64,000 bases of DNA from Nitrobacter sp051535215 (GTDB lineage: Bacteria; Pseudomonadota; Alphaproteobacteria; Rhizobiales; Xanthobacteraceae). How positions within the stretch are numbered: position 1 is the stretch's first letter; the number at the start of each line of letters is the position of its first letter. Where the stretch lies: assembly GCF_051535215.1 (NCBI RefSeq), contig NZ_JBPPLY010000003.1, forward strand, positions 124,001 through 188,000, read 5' to 3'. Both the position numbers and the translations under genes were made by a program. Of the stretch, positions 7,747-15,627 are shown one piece after another. The notes under the pieces were generated by a model. The model was not told the DNA's origin, made no database searches, and was given only the letters and a program-made list of their open reading frames with translations.

Positions 7747-8232
7747 AGCGCCCTTCTGATGATTTGCTTCCCCGGGTCCAGGAAGAGCGCAACCGGGGTT
7801 CGCATCATCGAGACAAGGAAGAGGGAGCCCCATCGTTCCAGGATTCGCTTCAGGAACTGACAAGCTAAAAGCTTATCAAGATACCTCGAATGTCTCATGA
7901 GCTTCGTTTTTAATCCTCATGAGAATATTGAAGTAGCTTGCTCGGTACGCGGAAGGGGGCCTTAAGCGGCACGGCAACCGTGAACTTTGCGAACGTTGTC
8001 CTCCTGAATTATTGCATTAAACCATCCAAAAAAATCTATCGGCAATCAAATTTGTTAGAATATTGAAATAAGTTATTGAAATATATGTAAGATGCCACGA
8101 TCGCGCCTGAATATCATGCGCATTTGTGTTTCGTTAGGCTGGCCGCGATAGAATTCGCTCGCCCGGATTGAAGCCGCGTTCGCGTCGACATCATGGTGCC
8201 ACGTAATCGGACGCGATGTGTTCCTACAGACG
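7747..8232. other. AT-rich intergenic region upstream of the PilZ gene
   Basis: No gene is supported. The part from about 8020 to 8095 is markedly AT-rich against a GC-rich background and probably contains the promoter of the PilZ gene. A direct repeat in it is listed separately. Confidence 0.4.
8061..8083 (+). repeat. Direct repeat TATTGAAATA x2 (period 13)
   Basis: TATTGAAATA occurs at 8061-8070 and again at 8074-8083, with a near-copy TATTGAAGTA at 7926-7935. Tandem same-face spacing in an AT-rich upstream region could be a regulator-binding array, but this is by eye only. Confidence 0.35.
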
Positions 8233-8529
8233 ATGAAATCACCGATGGAAGATCGCCGCAAACATCCGCGCGTCGAGAGCGACGAACCGGCCTATATTTC
8301 AACGAGCGGACTGAGCATACGGTGCCGTCTGTTGAACGTATCAGCCGATGGGGCCGCGCTCGAAGTTCCGGACCCTTCTTTTGTCCCGTCGGATTTCCAA
8401 CTTATGACCGAGCGGGACCGCGTGGTTCGGCGCTGTCGGGTGATCTGGATCAAGAAGAACCGAGTCGGCGTCTCTTTCGATCAGCCCGGCGTGGAGGGCG
8501 GCTCGATCGTGCCGGGCAGCAAGCTTTGA
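8233..8529 (+). CDS. PilZ-domain protein (c-di-GMP-binding type)
   Basis: A protein of 98 residues that is nearly all one PilZ domain. It has the two c-di-GMP contact motifs: RRKHPR (RxxxR type) near the N-terminus and NVSADGAAL (D/N-x-S-x-x-G) about 30 residues later. These sit on a beta-barrel ending VGVSFDQPG. Such stand-alone PilZ proteins act as diffusible c-di-GMP receptors that influence motility, exopolysaccharide or other targets. The start is not secure: a GTG at 8218 and an ATG at 8245 are also possible and none has a strong ribosome-binding site. The adjacent gene on the same strand is rlpA. No operon link is evident. Confidence 0.85.
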   Translation: MKSPMEDRRKHPRVESDEPAYISTSGLSIRCRLLNVSADGAALEVPDPSFVPSDFQLMTERDRVVRRCRVIWIKKNRVGVSFDQPGVEGGSIVPGSKL

Positions 8530-8681
8530 TTTACCACCCGTTTGGCCTGCCGCGGTCTCTCCCCATTTCCGCCGTGTTTGCGCGGAGATATGTTCCCTGG
8601 CTTGATGGGAGCCCGGGCCGTATCATGCAGATCGGCGCTTGGATGCGCGGCATGGTGCTCCGGAAAAGGCCTTGGGGACGG

Positions 8682-9620
8682 ATGGGGAAATCAGATTCGT
8701 ATCGAATCGGACGTGCTGCGCACGCAATAGCGGCCGCAGGCGCATGTCTGATGCTGGCCAACTGCAGTTCATCGGGCAAACTGAGCCGGATCGATCCAAA
8801 ATACGGAGTTTCGAGCAGTCCGCGCGTCGTCGCCTTTGGCGAACCGGTTCCGAAAGGCGGCGGAACTTACCGGGTTGGCAAACCTTACACAGTCGCCGGC
8901 CGCGTGTACGTCCCCGAAGAAAACACCCATTATCGTGCTGAAGGACTTGCTTCGTGGTACGGCGACGATTTCCACGGCCGCCTGACCGCCAATGGCGAAG
9001 TTTTCGACATGACTTCGCTGTCCGCCGCGCATCCGACGCTGCCCTTGCCGTGTTACGCGCGGGTGACCAACCTCGGCAACGGCAAATCCCTCGTCGTTCG
9101 TGTCAACGACCGCGGGCCGTATCATGGCAACCGGTTGATCGACGTCTCGAACAAGGCTGCCGAGTTGCTGGAGTTCAAACGAAACGGCGTCGCGCGGGTG
9201 AAGGTCGAATATGTCGGACGGGCGCCGCTCGAAGGTTCGGATGACCGGCAATTGATGGCGACCTTGCGGACCGGCGAACCGGCTCCCTCGCCATCCACGG
9301 TCAGGATTGCATCGGCGCGGCCGTTCGTGCCTGATCTTGAGTCATCCGGACGCGCGATCCGCGGCGACGTGCCGACGCCGGACGGACGGCCTTATACGCT
9401 TGGACATACCTCGATGGACGTCGCCTCGATCAACGCGACGTCCGAAATGTCGGCGTCCGGCCGCGTCCGATCACACCCGCAGGTGCGGGAAAATCCGCGG
9501 GCGGTTTCCTACGACACCAGCAGCGATGATGAGGCGAATGGTGTCCGCCCAGTCTCTGCCTATGCGCCGGTCGATTCGCGCGGACCAAGCGAACTGCTTT
9601 CGGGACGCGGACTCTACTAG
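8682..9620 (+). CDS. rlpA: Septal ring lytic transglycosylase / RlpA-like lipoprotein
   Basis: RlpA cleaves peptidoglycan strands lacking stem peptides at the division septum in the species studied. Here the 312-residue product has a lipoprotein signal with the lipobox LANC (residues about 27-30). The double-psi beta-barrel domain (about 90-185) contains EGLASWYGDDFHGRLTANGE, with the catalytic-type Glu/Asp region, and VRVNDRGPY. The C-terminal 110 residues are low in hydrophobics and show no SPOR domain, unlike E. coli RlpA. Start ATG 8682 was chosen for its lipoprotein signal and a GGGGA five bases upstream; the long upstream extension of the frame overlaps the PilZ gene and is not believed. 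dacC follows on the same strand after an interspersed repeat. Confidence 0.88.
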   Translation: MGKSDSYRIGRAAHAIAAAGACLMLANCSSSGKLSRIDPKYGVSSSPRVVAFGEPVPKGGGTYRVGKPYTVAGRVYVPEENTHYRAEGLASWYGDDFHGRLTANGEVFDMTSLSAAHPTLPLPCYARVTNLGNGKSLVVRVNDRGPYHGNRLIDVSNKAAELLEFKRNGVARVKVEYVGRAPLEGSDDRQLMATLRTGEPAPSPSTVRIASARPFVPDLESSGRAIRGDVPTPDGRPYTLGHTSMDVASINATSEMSASGRVRSHPQVRENPRAVSYDTSSDDEANGVRPVSAYAPVDSRGPSELLSGRGLY

Positions 9621-9702
9621 GCGCCGCTTGCCCGCAAGCCTCCAGCCACTCTGACGTTCCAACGGCACCGCATGTGTTGTTCGTGACGGTGTCAACTGTT
9701 AT

Positions 9703-9790
9703 AGCGTTTACGAGCGAAGATGTTCTCGGACTCTGACCCCGCGGATGGATACCGGTTCACGCGAAGAAGACGCGTCTGCTCAAAACCATA
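9703..9790. repeat. Interspersed palindromic-type repeat, copy A
   Basis: AGCGTTTACGAGCGAAG (9703-9719) and ATACCGGTTCACGCGAAGAA (9750 onward) correspond to blocks of a second copy at 54162. They also match a repeat I recall as common in the Bradyrhizobium/Nitrobacter/Rhodopseudomonas group. About 30 bases separate the two blocks here, versus about 5 in copy B, so this copy is interrupted or decayed. It overlaps the upstream open extension of dacC, which argues for the downstream start. Confidence 0.5.
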
Positions 9791-9855
9791 GACCTCCTGC
9801 TTCTGGGTCCGGTACAAGCGGAAGGCTCCGGAACGGGCTCTGCGGAACGCGGCGC

Positions 9856-11100
9856 ATGACAACCAGATTTTTCACGCATGACAAACGCCGGGAATTCGCG
9901 TGGCGCGGTCTGACGGCCGCCATCGTCATCCTCGCGATCGGGATTGGGGGTGTTGCGCTTGCCGCCAACAACAGCGTGCAGGGCGCCAAAAAGGAAGAGG
10001 TCTTTGAGACCGGCGCACCGACCGCAATTCTGATCGAGGCCAACAGCGGCAGCGTGCTGTTCGAGAAGAACGCCGACGAACTGCGGGCGCCGTCCAGCAT
10101 GATGAAACTCATGACGGTGGAGGTCGTATTCGACGCCATCAAAAAAGGCCAGATCAAGCTTACCGACGAGTTCCTCATCAGCGAGAACACCTGGCGCAAG
10201 GGCGGGGCGCCTGCCGGCGGATCGACCATGTTCGCGGCGATCAACAGTCGCGTTTCGGTCGATGATCTCCTGCATGGCGCGATCATCCAGAGCGGCAACG
10301 ACTCCTGCATGGCGCTGGCGGAAGGCATCGCAAATAATGAGAGCGCCTTTGCGGAGAAAATGACGGCGCGGGCGCGGGAACTGGGCATGTCCCGCTCGAC
10401 CTTCGCCAATTCCAACGGCCTTCCGGATCCCGGCAACAAGATGTCGGTTCGCGAGCTTGCGGTTCTGGCGCGCCACATCATCCTGACGTACCCGGAATTC
10501 TACAAGCTGTTCGGCGAGCGCGAATTCACCTGGAACAAGATCCGCCAGTTCAATCGCAACCCGCTTCTGACCGCAATGGAAGGGGCTGACGGTTTCAAGA
10601 CCGGTTACACCAAGGAGGGCGGTTATGGCATGGTCGGCTCGGCCGTTCAGAACGGCACGCGGCTGATTGTCGTGGTGAATGGCCTGGAGAGCGCGGATGA
10701 CCGCGCGTCCGCAGCCAAGAAATTGCTGGAATGGGGGTTTCGGAATTTCGAGGTCCGGACCCTGTTCGCAGCGGAACAGCCGATCGGCTATGCCAAGGTG
10801 TTCGGGGGCGACAGCGGCACTGTCGGGGTCGCGGCGTCAGAGCCGGTCCAGGTCATGGTCCAGAAGAACGGTAACGACAAACTGCTCGCACGCATCGTCT
10901 ATGACGGACCGGTGCACGCGCCAGTCACGCCGGGGCAGTCCATCGGACTGGTCAAGATATGGCGCGGCAAGGAAGTCGCGGTCGAAACGCCGGTTCATGC
11001 CACGAACGCCGTGAGCGTCGGCTCGACGATGCGCCGCGCGATGGACGGCGCGATCGAGCTTGTCATCGGAATGGTGCGCTCGGGCGCCGAGAGACTCTGA
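9856..11100 (+). CDS. dacC: D-alanyl-D-alanine carboxypeptidase (PBP5/6 class)
   Basis: Removes the terminal D-Ala from peptidoglycan pentapeptides, limiting cross-linking. The 414-residue product has a membrane/signal segment (residues 20-37) and the S11 peptidase triad: S81-M-M-K84 (SxxK), S146-G-N148 (SxN) and K248-T-G250. A C-terminal beta-rich PBP5 domain follows, ending in an amphipathic-looking helix (about residues 385-414) likely to anchor on the membrane. The open frame continues upstream to 9745 through an interspersed repeat; ATG 9856 is preferred. Its TGA overlaps the tmk ATG by one base (TGATG), so it is co-translated with tmk. The symbol is by analogy; dacF would fit too. Confidence 0.93.
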   Translation: MTTRFFTHDKRREFAWRGLTAAIVILAIGIGGVALAANNSVQGAKKEEVFETGAPTAILIEANSGSVLFEKNADELRAPSSMMKLMTVEVVFDAIKKGQIKLTDEFLISENTWRKGGAPAGGSTMFAAINSRVSVDDLLHGAIIQSGNDSCMALAEGIANNESAFAEKMTARARELGMSRSTFANSNGLPDPGNKMSVRELAVLARHIILTYPEFYKLFGEREFTWNKIRQFNRNPLLTAMEGADGFKTGYTKEGGYGMVGSAVQNGTRLIVVVNGLESADDRASAAKKLLEWGFRNFEVRTLFAAEQPIGYAKVFGGDSGTVGVAASEPVQVMVQKNGNDKLLARIVYDGPVHAPVTPGQSIGLVKIWRGKEVAVETPVHATNAVSVGSTMRRAMDGAIELVIGMVRSGAERL

Positions 11101-11786
11101 TGATCGAGGCCGCGGCCAATGCGGGCTCGGTGCGCGGGCGCTTCATCACCTTCGAAGGTGGCGAGGGGTCCGGCAAGTCGACGCAGATCAAGATCCTCGC
11201 CGAACGCCTGAACGCTGCGAAGCTGCGCACCATCGTCACGCGGGAACCCGGAGGCTCGCCGGGCGCCGAAATCATTCGTCACCTCGTTCTGGCCGGCATG
11301 GGAAAGCTGCTCGGTACTGACGCAGAAACCTTGCTGTTTGCGGCCGCGCGCGACGATCATGTTCATACTGTCATCAAGCCCGCGCTGGAGCAGGGCGTCT
11401 GGGTGCTCTGCGACCGGTTTGCGGATTCGACGCGCGCCTATCAGGGGCGGTTGGGACAGGTGCTGCCCGGCGTGCTGAACGCGATGGAGCGCGTCACGAT
11501 CGGCGACCTCAAGCCCGACCTGACTGTGATCCTCGACATCCCGGTGGAGATCGGCATGCAGCGCGCCGCCGCGCGGCGCGGCAGCCGCGCGGCGGATCGC
11601 TTTGAGGCCGAAGACCTTGCGTTTCACCGGCAACTTGGCGACGCTTATCGGGACATCGCCGCCAGCGACCCGCAACGCTGCGTGGTGATCGATGCCAATG
11701 CCGACGTCGCAACCGTCGCCGCGGCCGTATGGACGGCGCTGCGCGATCGCGTGCTGAATCCTGCCAAAGAAGTCACACGCGCATGA
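11100..11786 (+). CDS. tmk: Thymidylate kinase
   Basis: Phosphorylates dTMP to dTDP. The 228-residue protein has a P-loop GGEGSGKST at residues 20-28, the DRF-type substrate motif in LCDRFADSTRAYQG, and a lid rich in Arg (ARRGSRAADRFEAE), as in bacterial Tmk. The ATG overlaps the dacC stop by one base, and the gene overlaps holB by four bases (ATGA). This tmk-holB pairing is widespread and couples nucleotide supply with the clamp loader. Confidence 0.96.
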   Translation: MIEAAANAGSVRGRFITFEGGEGSGKSTQIKILAERLNAAKLRTIVTREPGGSPGAEIIRHLVLAGMGKLLGTDAETLLFAAARDDHVHTVIKPALEQGVWVLCDRFADSTRAYQGRLGQVLPGVLNAMERVTIGDLKPDLTVILDIPVEIGMQRAAARRGSRAADRFEAEDLAFHRQLGDAYRDIAASDPQRCVVIDANADVATVAAAVWTALRDRVLNPAKEVTRA

Positions 11787-12826
11787 TCGCCCGCTCCACT
11801 TCCGCGGAGATGTCGGTCAGGCATCCGCGCGAAACCACCGCGCTTTTCGGCCACGGCGAGGCGGAGCGAACGTTGCTCGATGCCTATCGTGGCGGTCGTA
11901 TTCCGCACGCGTGGCTGATCGGGGGCGCGCCCGGGATCGGCAAGGCGACACTGGCCTACCGGATGGCGCGATTTGTCCTTGCGCACGGCGATCCCGCACT
12001 GTCCGACGTGCAATCGGCGCAGACGCTCGAACTTGACCCGACGCATCCGGTTGTCCGCCATGTCGCAGCCGACACGCATGGCGGTCTCCTGACGCTGGAG
12101 CGGACTGCCAACGACAAGGGTGTGATGCGCACGGTCATCAGCGTGGAACAGACGCGGGAGACAATCGCCTTTTTCGGTTCGACCTCGGCTGTTGGCGGCT
12201 GGCGGGTGTGCATCGTCGATACCGTCGACGAGCTCAATCCCAACGCCGCCAACGCGCTGCTCAAGGTGCTCGAGGAGCCGCCGCGGCAATCACTATTCTT
12301 TCTGGTCAGCCACGCACCGGCTCGACTGCTGCCGACGATCCAGTCGCGCTGCCGCAAGCTGATGCTGCGGCCGCTTGCGACCGCCGATGTGATTCGTGCC
12401 ACGGCCGAAGCAGGGCGAATCGCGCCCGACGATGCATCGTTGCGGGAAGCCGCCGACGCAGCGGAGGGAAGCGTGGCGCGGGCGCTGGCGCTGATGGGGG
12501 GCGGAGCGCTGAAGCTCCATCAGCGGACGACGGTGCTGCTGGATAGCCTTCCGCAGGTCGACCCGCGCGAACTGCACGCGCTGGGTGACGCGCTCGGCGG
12601 CAGCGATCGCGCAGCGCTCGGCGCTTTCATTGACAGCGTCGATCGGTGGATCGGCGAACGTCTTCGTGCCGGCGATGCGAACGTCAATCTTCCTCGTCTT
12701 GCACGGCTCGCGGAGGTATGGGAAAAGATCAACAACGCCGCGCGCGAGACGGAGACCTATAATCTCGAGCGGAAACCGCTGGTTTTTTCGGTGTTCGGGC
12801 TTCTGGCAGAAGCAACGCGACAATAA
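11783..12826 (+). CDS. holB: DNA polymerase III delta-prime subunit
   Basis: Clamp-loader subunit of the replicative polymerase. The 347-residue protein has an AAA+ P-loop-like GGAPGIGKATLA (about residues 47-58), a switch region DTVDELNPNAANALLKVLEEPP and a sensor-type SHAPARLLPTIQSRC. The conserved SRC motif is typical of clamp-loader subunits. It overlaps tmk by four bases and is followed 30 bases later by metG. Unlike E. coli delta-prime, the P-loop here looks intact. This is common in alphaproteobacteria, and ATP binding is inferred only. Confidence 0.94.
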   Translation: MIARSTSAEMSVRHPRETTALFGHGEAERTLLDAYRGGRIPHAWLIGGAPGIGKATLAYRMARFVLAHGDPALSDVQSAQTLELDPTHPVVRHVAADTHGGLLTLERTANDKGVMRTVISVEQTRETIAFFGSTSAVGGWRVCIVDTVDELNPNAANALLKVLEEPPRQSLFFLVSHAPARLLPTIQSRCRKLMLRPLATADVIRATAEAGRIAPDDASLREAADAAEGSVARALALMGGGALKLHQRTTVLLDSLPQVDPRELHALGDALGGSDRAALGAFIDSVDRWIGERLRAGDANVNLPRLARLAEVWEKINNAARETETYNLERKPLVFSVFGLLAEATRQ

Positions 12827-12856
12827 CGCTCCGCCCAAGAGTATTTTCGATTCAGC

Positions 12857-14824
12857 TTGATTCATAAGGAATTTGTGGTGGCTTCCGCTAAGAAAAAAAC
12901 GACAAAAAAATCCCGCGTCAAGCCGCGCAAACAGCGTCGCGTCGCAGCCGCGAAGAAGCGCGGCAAGAAGACGACCGGCGCCAGGAAGACCGGAAAATCA
13001 AAAAAGCCTGGCGCGAAGGCGAAGACAACAGCGCGCGCGCCGAAGAAGGCCAAAAAGGCGGCAAAGAAAAAGACGGTCAAGCGGACGGCAAGAAAACAGC
13101 CCACAACAAAAACCTCAAAAAAAGCCGCGACGAAAAAAAGAACCCCAAAACGAGCCGTGACAAAAAAGTCCGCGGCAAAACGGCCGGTGACGAAGCGTCC
13201 GGCGAAGGCGGCAAAACTCGCAGCGCCGGTCCCATCTGATACGGCTGTGACTCCGGCACCTTCAATCGCGCAGCCGTCGAGCGGCAATACGTTCTACATC
13301 ACGACAGCCATCGTTTATCCGAACGGCGCGCCGCATATCGGTCATGCTTATGAGGCGATCGCCACGGATGCGCTGGCGCGTTTTCAGAGGCTTGATGGCA
13401 AGGACGTCTTCTTTCTGACCGGCACCGACGAGCACGGCCAGAAGATGGTGCAGACCGCGCAACGCGAAAACATATCGGCGCTTGAACTCGCTACACGGAA
13501 CGCCGAATTGCTGCGCAAGCTCGACGAGACGCTAAACATCTCGTTCGATCGGTTTATCCGCACCTCGGAATCCGCACATCATCGCTCGGTCCAGGAAATC
13601 TGGAAGCGCATGGCGGCAAACGGCGACATCTATCTGTCGAACTACGCCGGCTGGTACTCTGTGCGCGACGAAGCCTATTACGCCGAGGACGAGACCGTCG
13701 TCGGCGAAGACAATGTGCGGCGCGGCCCACAGGGCACTCCGGTCGAGTGGGTGGAGGAAAAGAGCTATTTCTTCAAGCTGTCGTCCTATCACGACAGGCT
13801 GCTCGCGCTGTACGAAAGCCAGCCGGATTTCATAGGCCCGGATTCCCGCCGCAACGAAGTCGTCAGTTTCGTGAAGGGCGGGCTGAAGGATCTCTCGATC
13901 TCGCGCACGACCTTCGACTGGGGCATCAAGGTGCCGGACGATCCCGAGCACGTCATGTATGTCTGGGTCGATGCGCTGACGAACTACATCACCGGCGTCG
14001 GTTTTCCGGACGAGAACGCCAGAAACTGGCGCTACTGGCCTGCCGACGTTCACATCATCGGCAAGGACATCATCCGCTTTCATGCCGTGTACTGGCCGGC
14101 TTTTCTGATGTCGGCGGGCATCCCACTGCAGAAGCGTGTTTATGCCCACGGCTTTCTGTTCAATCGCGGAGAGAAGATGTCGAAGTCGGTCGGCAACGTC
14201 GTCGATCCCTTCAATCTCGCCGCGCAATACGGCGTCGATCAGGTGCGCTACTTCTTCCTGCGCGAAGTGCCGTTCGGACAGGACGGAAGCTACAATCACG
14301 AGGCGATCGTGGCGCGCATCAATGCCGACCTCGCCAACGACTTCGGCAACCTTGCGCAGCGTTCCTTGTCGATGATCGCCAAGCAGCACGAGGGCGTGCT
14401 GCCCGAGCCCGGAGATTTCAGCGACGCCGACAAGGCGATCCTTGCGCAGGCCGATGGAATGATCGCGCTCGCGCGAGAAGCGATGAGCACTCAGCAGATT
14501 CATCAGGCGCTCAACGCGATCTGGGCCGTCGTCGCCGAAGCCAACCGCTATTTCGCCGGCGAGGCGCCCTGGGTGCTGGCCAAGACCGATCCGGCACGGC
14601 AGAAGACGGTGCTCTACGTCACCGCCGAAGTGGTGCGCCAGATCGCGATCCTCGCTCAGCCCGCGATGCCGGCCGCATCCGCCAAGATGCTCGACATTCT
14701 CGGCATTCCCGCGAACGAACGAAATTTTGCAATGCTCGGCGGCCACGTCCGCATCAGGCCGGGCACGACATTGCCGCCGCCGGTCCCCGTGTTTCCCCGC
14801 TATGTTGAACCGTCCGAGACCTGA
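12857..14824 (+). CDS. metG: Methionyl-tRNA synthetase with a lysine-rich N-terminal tail
   Basis: Charges tRNA-Met with methionine. The synthetase core begins near residue 144 (GNTFYITTAIVYPNG). It has the class I HIGH signature at 160-163 (HIGH within NGAPHIGHAYEA) and KMSKS at 440-444, ending at residue 655 without an appended tRNA-binding domain. The first 125 residues are unusual: runs of Lys, Ala, Arg and Thr (for example KAKKAAKKKTVKRTARK), resembling the C-terminal tail of histone H1. No start with a ribosome-binding site lies between the tail and the core, so the fusion appears to be translated. ATG 12857 or a GTG a few codons later (MASAKKK reading) are the likely starts. The tail could bind tRNA or DNA; that is inference. 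tatD follows. Confidence 0.9.
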   Translation: MIHKEFVVASAKKKTTKKSRVKPRKQRRVAAAKKRGKKTTGARKTGKSKKPGAKAKTTARAPKKAKKAAKKKTVKRTARKQPTTKTSKKAATKKRTPKRAVTKKSAAKRPVTKRPAKAAKLAAPVPSDTAVTPAPSIAQPSSGNTFYITTAIVYPNGAPHIGHAYEAIATDALARFQRLDGKDVFFLTGTDEHGQKMVQTAQRENISALELATRNAELLRKLDETLNISFDRFIRTSESAHHRSVQEIWKRMAANGDIYLSNYAGWYSVRDEAYYAEDETVVGEDNVRRGPQGTPVEWVEEKSYFFKLSSYHDRLLALYESQPDFIGPDSRRNEVVSFVKGGLKDLSISRTTFDWGIKVPDDPEHVMYVWVDALTNYITGVGFPDENARNWRYWPADVHIIGKDIIRFHAVYWPAFLMSAGIPLQKRVYAHGFLFNRGEKMSKSVGNVVDPFNLAAQYGVDQVRYFFLREVPFGQDGSYNHEAIVARINADLANDFGNLAQRSLSMIAKQHEGVLPEPGDFSDADKAILAQADGMIALAREAMSTQQIHQALNAIWAVVAEANRYFAGEAPWVLAKTDPARQKTVLYVTAEVVRQIAILAQPAMPAASAKMLDILGIPANERNFAMLGGHVRIRPGTTLPPPVPVFPRYVEPSET

Positions 14825-14835
14825 CCGCAAACCAG

Positions 14836-15627
14836 ATGCTTGTCGACAGTCATTGCCATCTCGATTTTCCTGATTTCGCCGATGAGCTCGACGCCGTTGT
14901 CGCGCGGGCGGAAGCGGCGGGGGTGGGGCGCATGGTGACGATCTCCACTCGCGTAAGGGAACACGCAAAACTGCTCGCGATCACCGAGCGGTTTTCGAAT
15001 GTCTACTGTTCGGTCGGCACACATCCCCATCACGCCGATGAAGAGGACGGCATCACGCCGGACGAACTCGCCGTACAGACGCAACATCCGAAAGTCGTGG
15101 CGCTGGGGGAGGCGGGGCTTGATTATTTCTACGAGCACGGCTCGCCCGAGGCACAGGCGCGGGGATTCCGTGCTCACATCGCCGCCGCCCGCGCCACCGG
15201 TTTGCCGCTGGTCATCCATACCCGCGAGGCGGATGGGGATTGCGGACGCATTCTCGACGATGAAATGGCGAAGGGGCCGTTTCGCGGCGTGCTGCATTGC
15301 TATACCGGGGGCCGCGAACTCGCGATAAAGGCCGTTGGGCTTGGGCTATATATCGGTTTCACCGGAATTCTGACGTTCAAGAAATCCGATACGCTGCGAG
15401 CGCTCGCTGCTGAATTGCCCGGGGAGCGCATTCTGGTCGAGACCGACGCGCCATATCTTGCGCCCGGCAAATTTCGCGGCAAGCGCAACGAACCCTCCTA
15501 TGTCGTGGAGACCGCCAGGGTGCTGGCCGACGTTCGCGGCGTTTCGCTCGAGGAAATGTCGCGGCAGACCACGGAGAATTTCTTCCGGCTGTTTTCAAAA
15601 GTGCCGCGTGGGGAGGTAATCGCATGA
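14836..15627 (+). CDS. tatD: TatD-family metal-dependent hydrolase
   Basis: A 263-residue TIM-barrel amidohydrolase-type protein of the TatD/YcfH family, generally a 3'-5' exonuclease or nuclease in well-studied members. Metal ligands are visible: H6 and H8 in DSHCHLDF, Glu in GEAGLDYFYE, His in VIHTREAD, and Asp in VETDAPYLAP. Length matches the family. ATG 14836 starts 11 bases after metG, and the gene overlaps the next by four bases (15624-15627). In many alphaproteobacteria the metG-tatD-MBL order is kept. The substrate is unproven here. Confidence 0.92.
   Translation: MLVDSHCHLDFPDFADELDAVVARAEAAGVGRMVTISTRVREHAKLLAITERFSNVYCSVGTHPHHADEEDGITPDELAVQTQHPKVVALGEAGLDYFYEHGSPEAQARGFRAHIAAARATGLPLVIHTREADGDCGRILDDEMAKGPFRGVLHCYTGGRELAIKAVGLGLYIGFTGILTFKKSDTLRALAAELPGERILVETDAPYLAPGKFRGKRNEPSYVVETARVLADVRGVSLEEMSRQTTENFFRLFSKVPRGEVIA

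Noticed and set aside
8193..8681. N-terminal extension of the rlpA frame
   Set aside because: It overlaps the PilZ gene in another frame and lacks a signal peptide; the lipoprotein signal begins at 8682.
9745..9855. N-terminal extension of dacC
   Set aside because: It passes through an interspersed repeat and the family signal segment begins at 9856.
12827..12856. S-adenosylmethionine or T-box riboswitch before metG
   Set aside because: The gap is only 30 bases, too short for either.
12873..13160. Separate 95-codon basic protein in another frame
   Set aside because: It is a shadow of the Lys-rich metG tail; the low-complexity AAA-rich bases create open frames in several phases.
12857..13285. 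Stand-alone nucleoid-associated protein ending before metG
   Set aside because: No stop codon separates the Lys-rich part from the synthetase and no second start has a ribosome-binding site.
13532..14968. 478-codon open frame antisense to metG
   Set aside because: High-GC coding DNA commonly leaves the antisense frame open; it has no family features.
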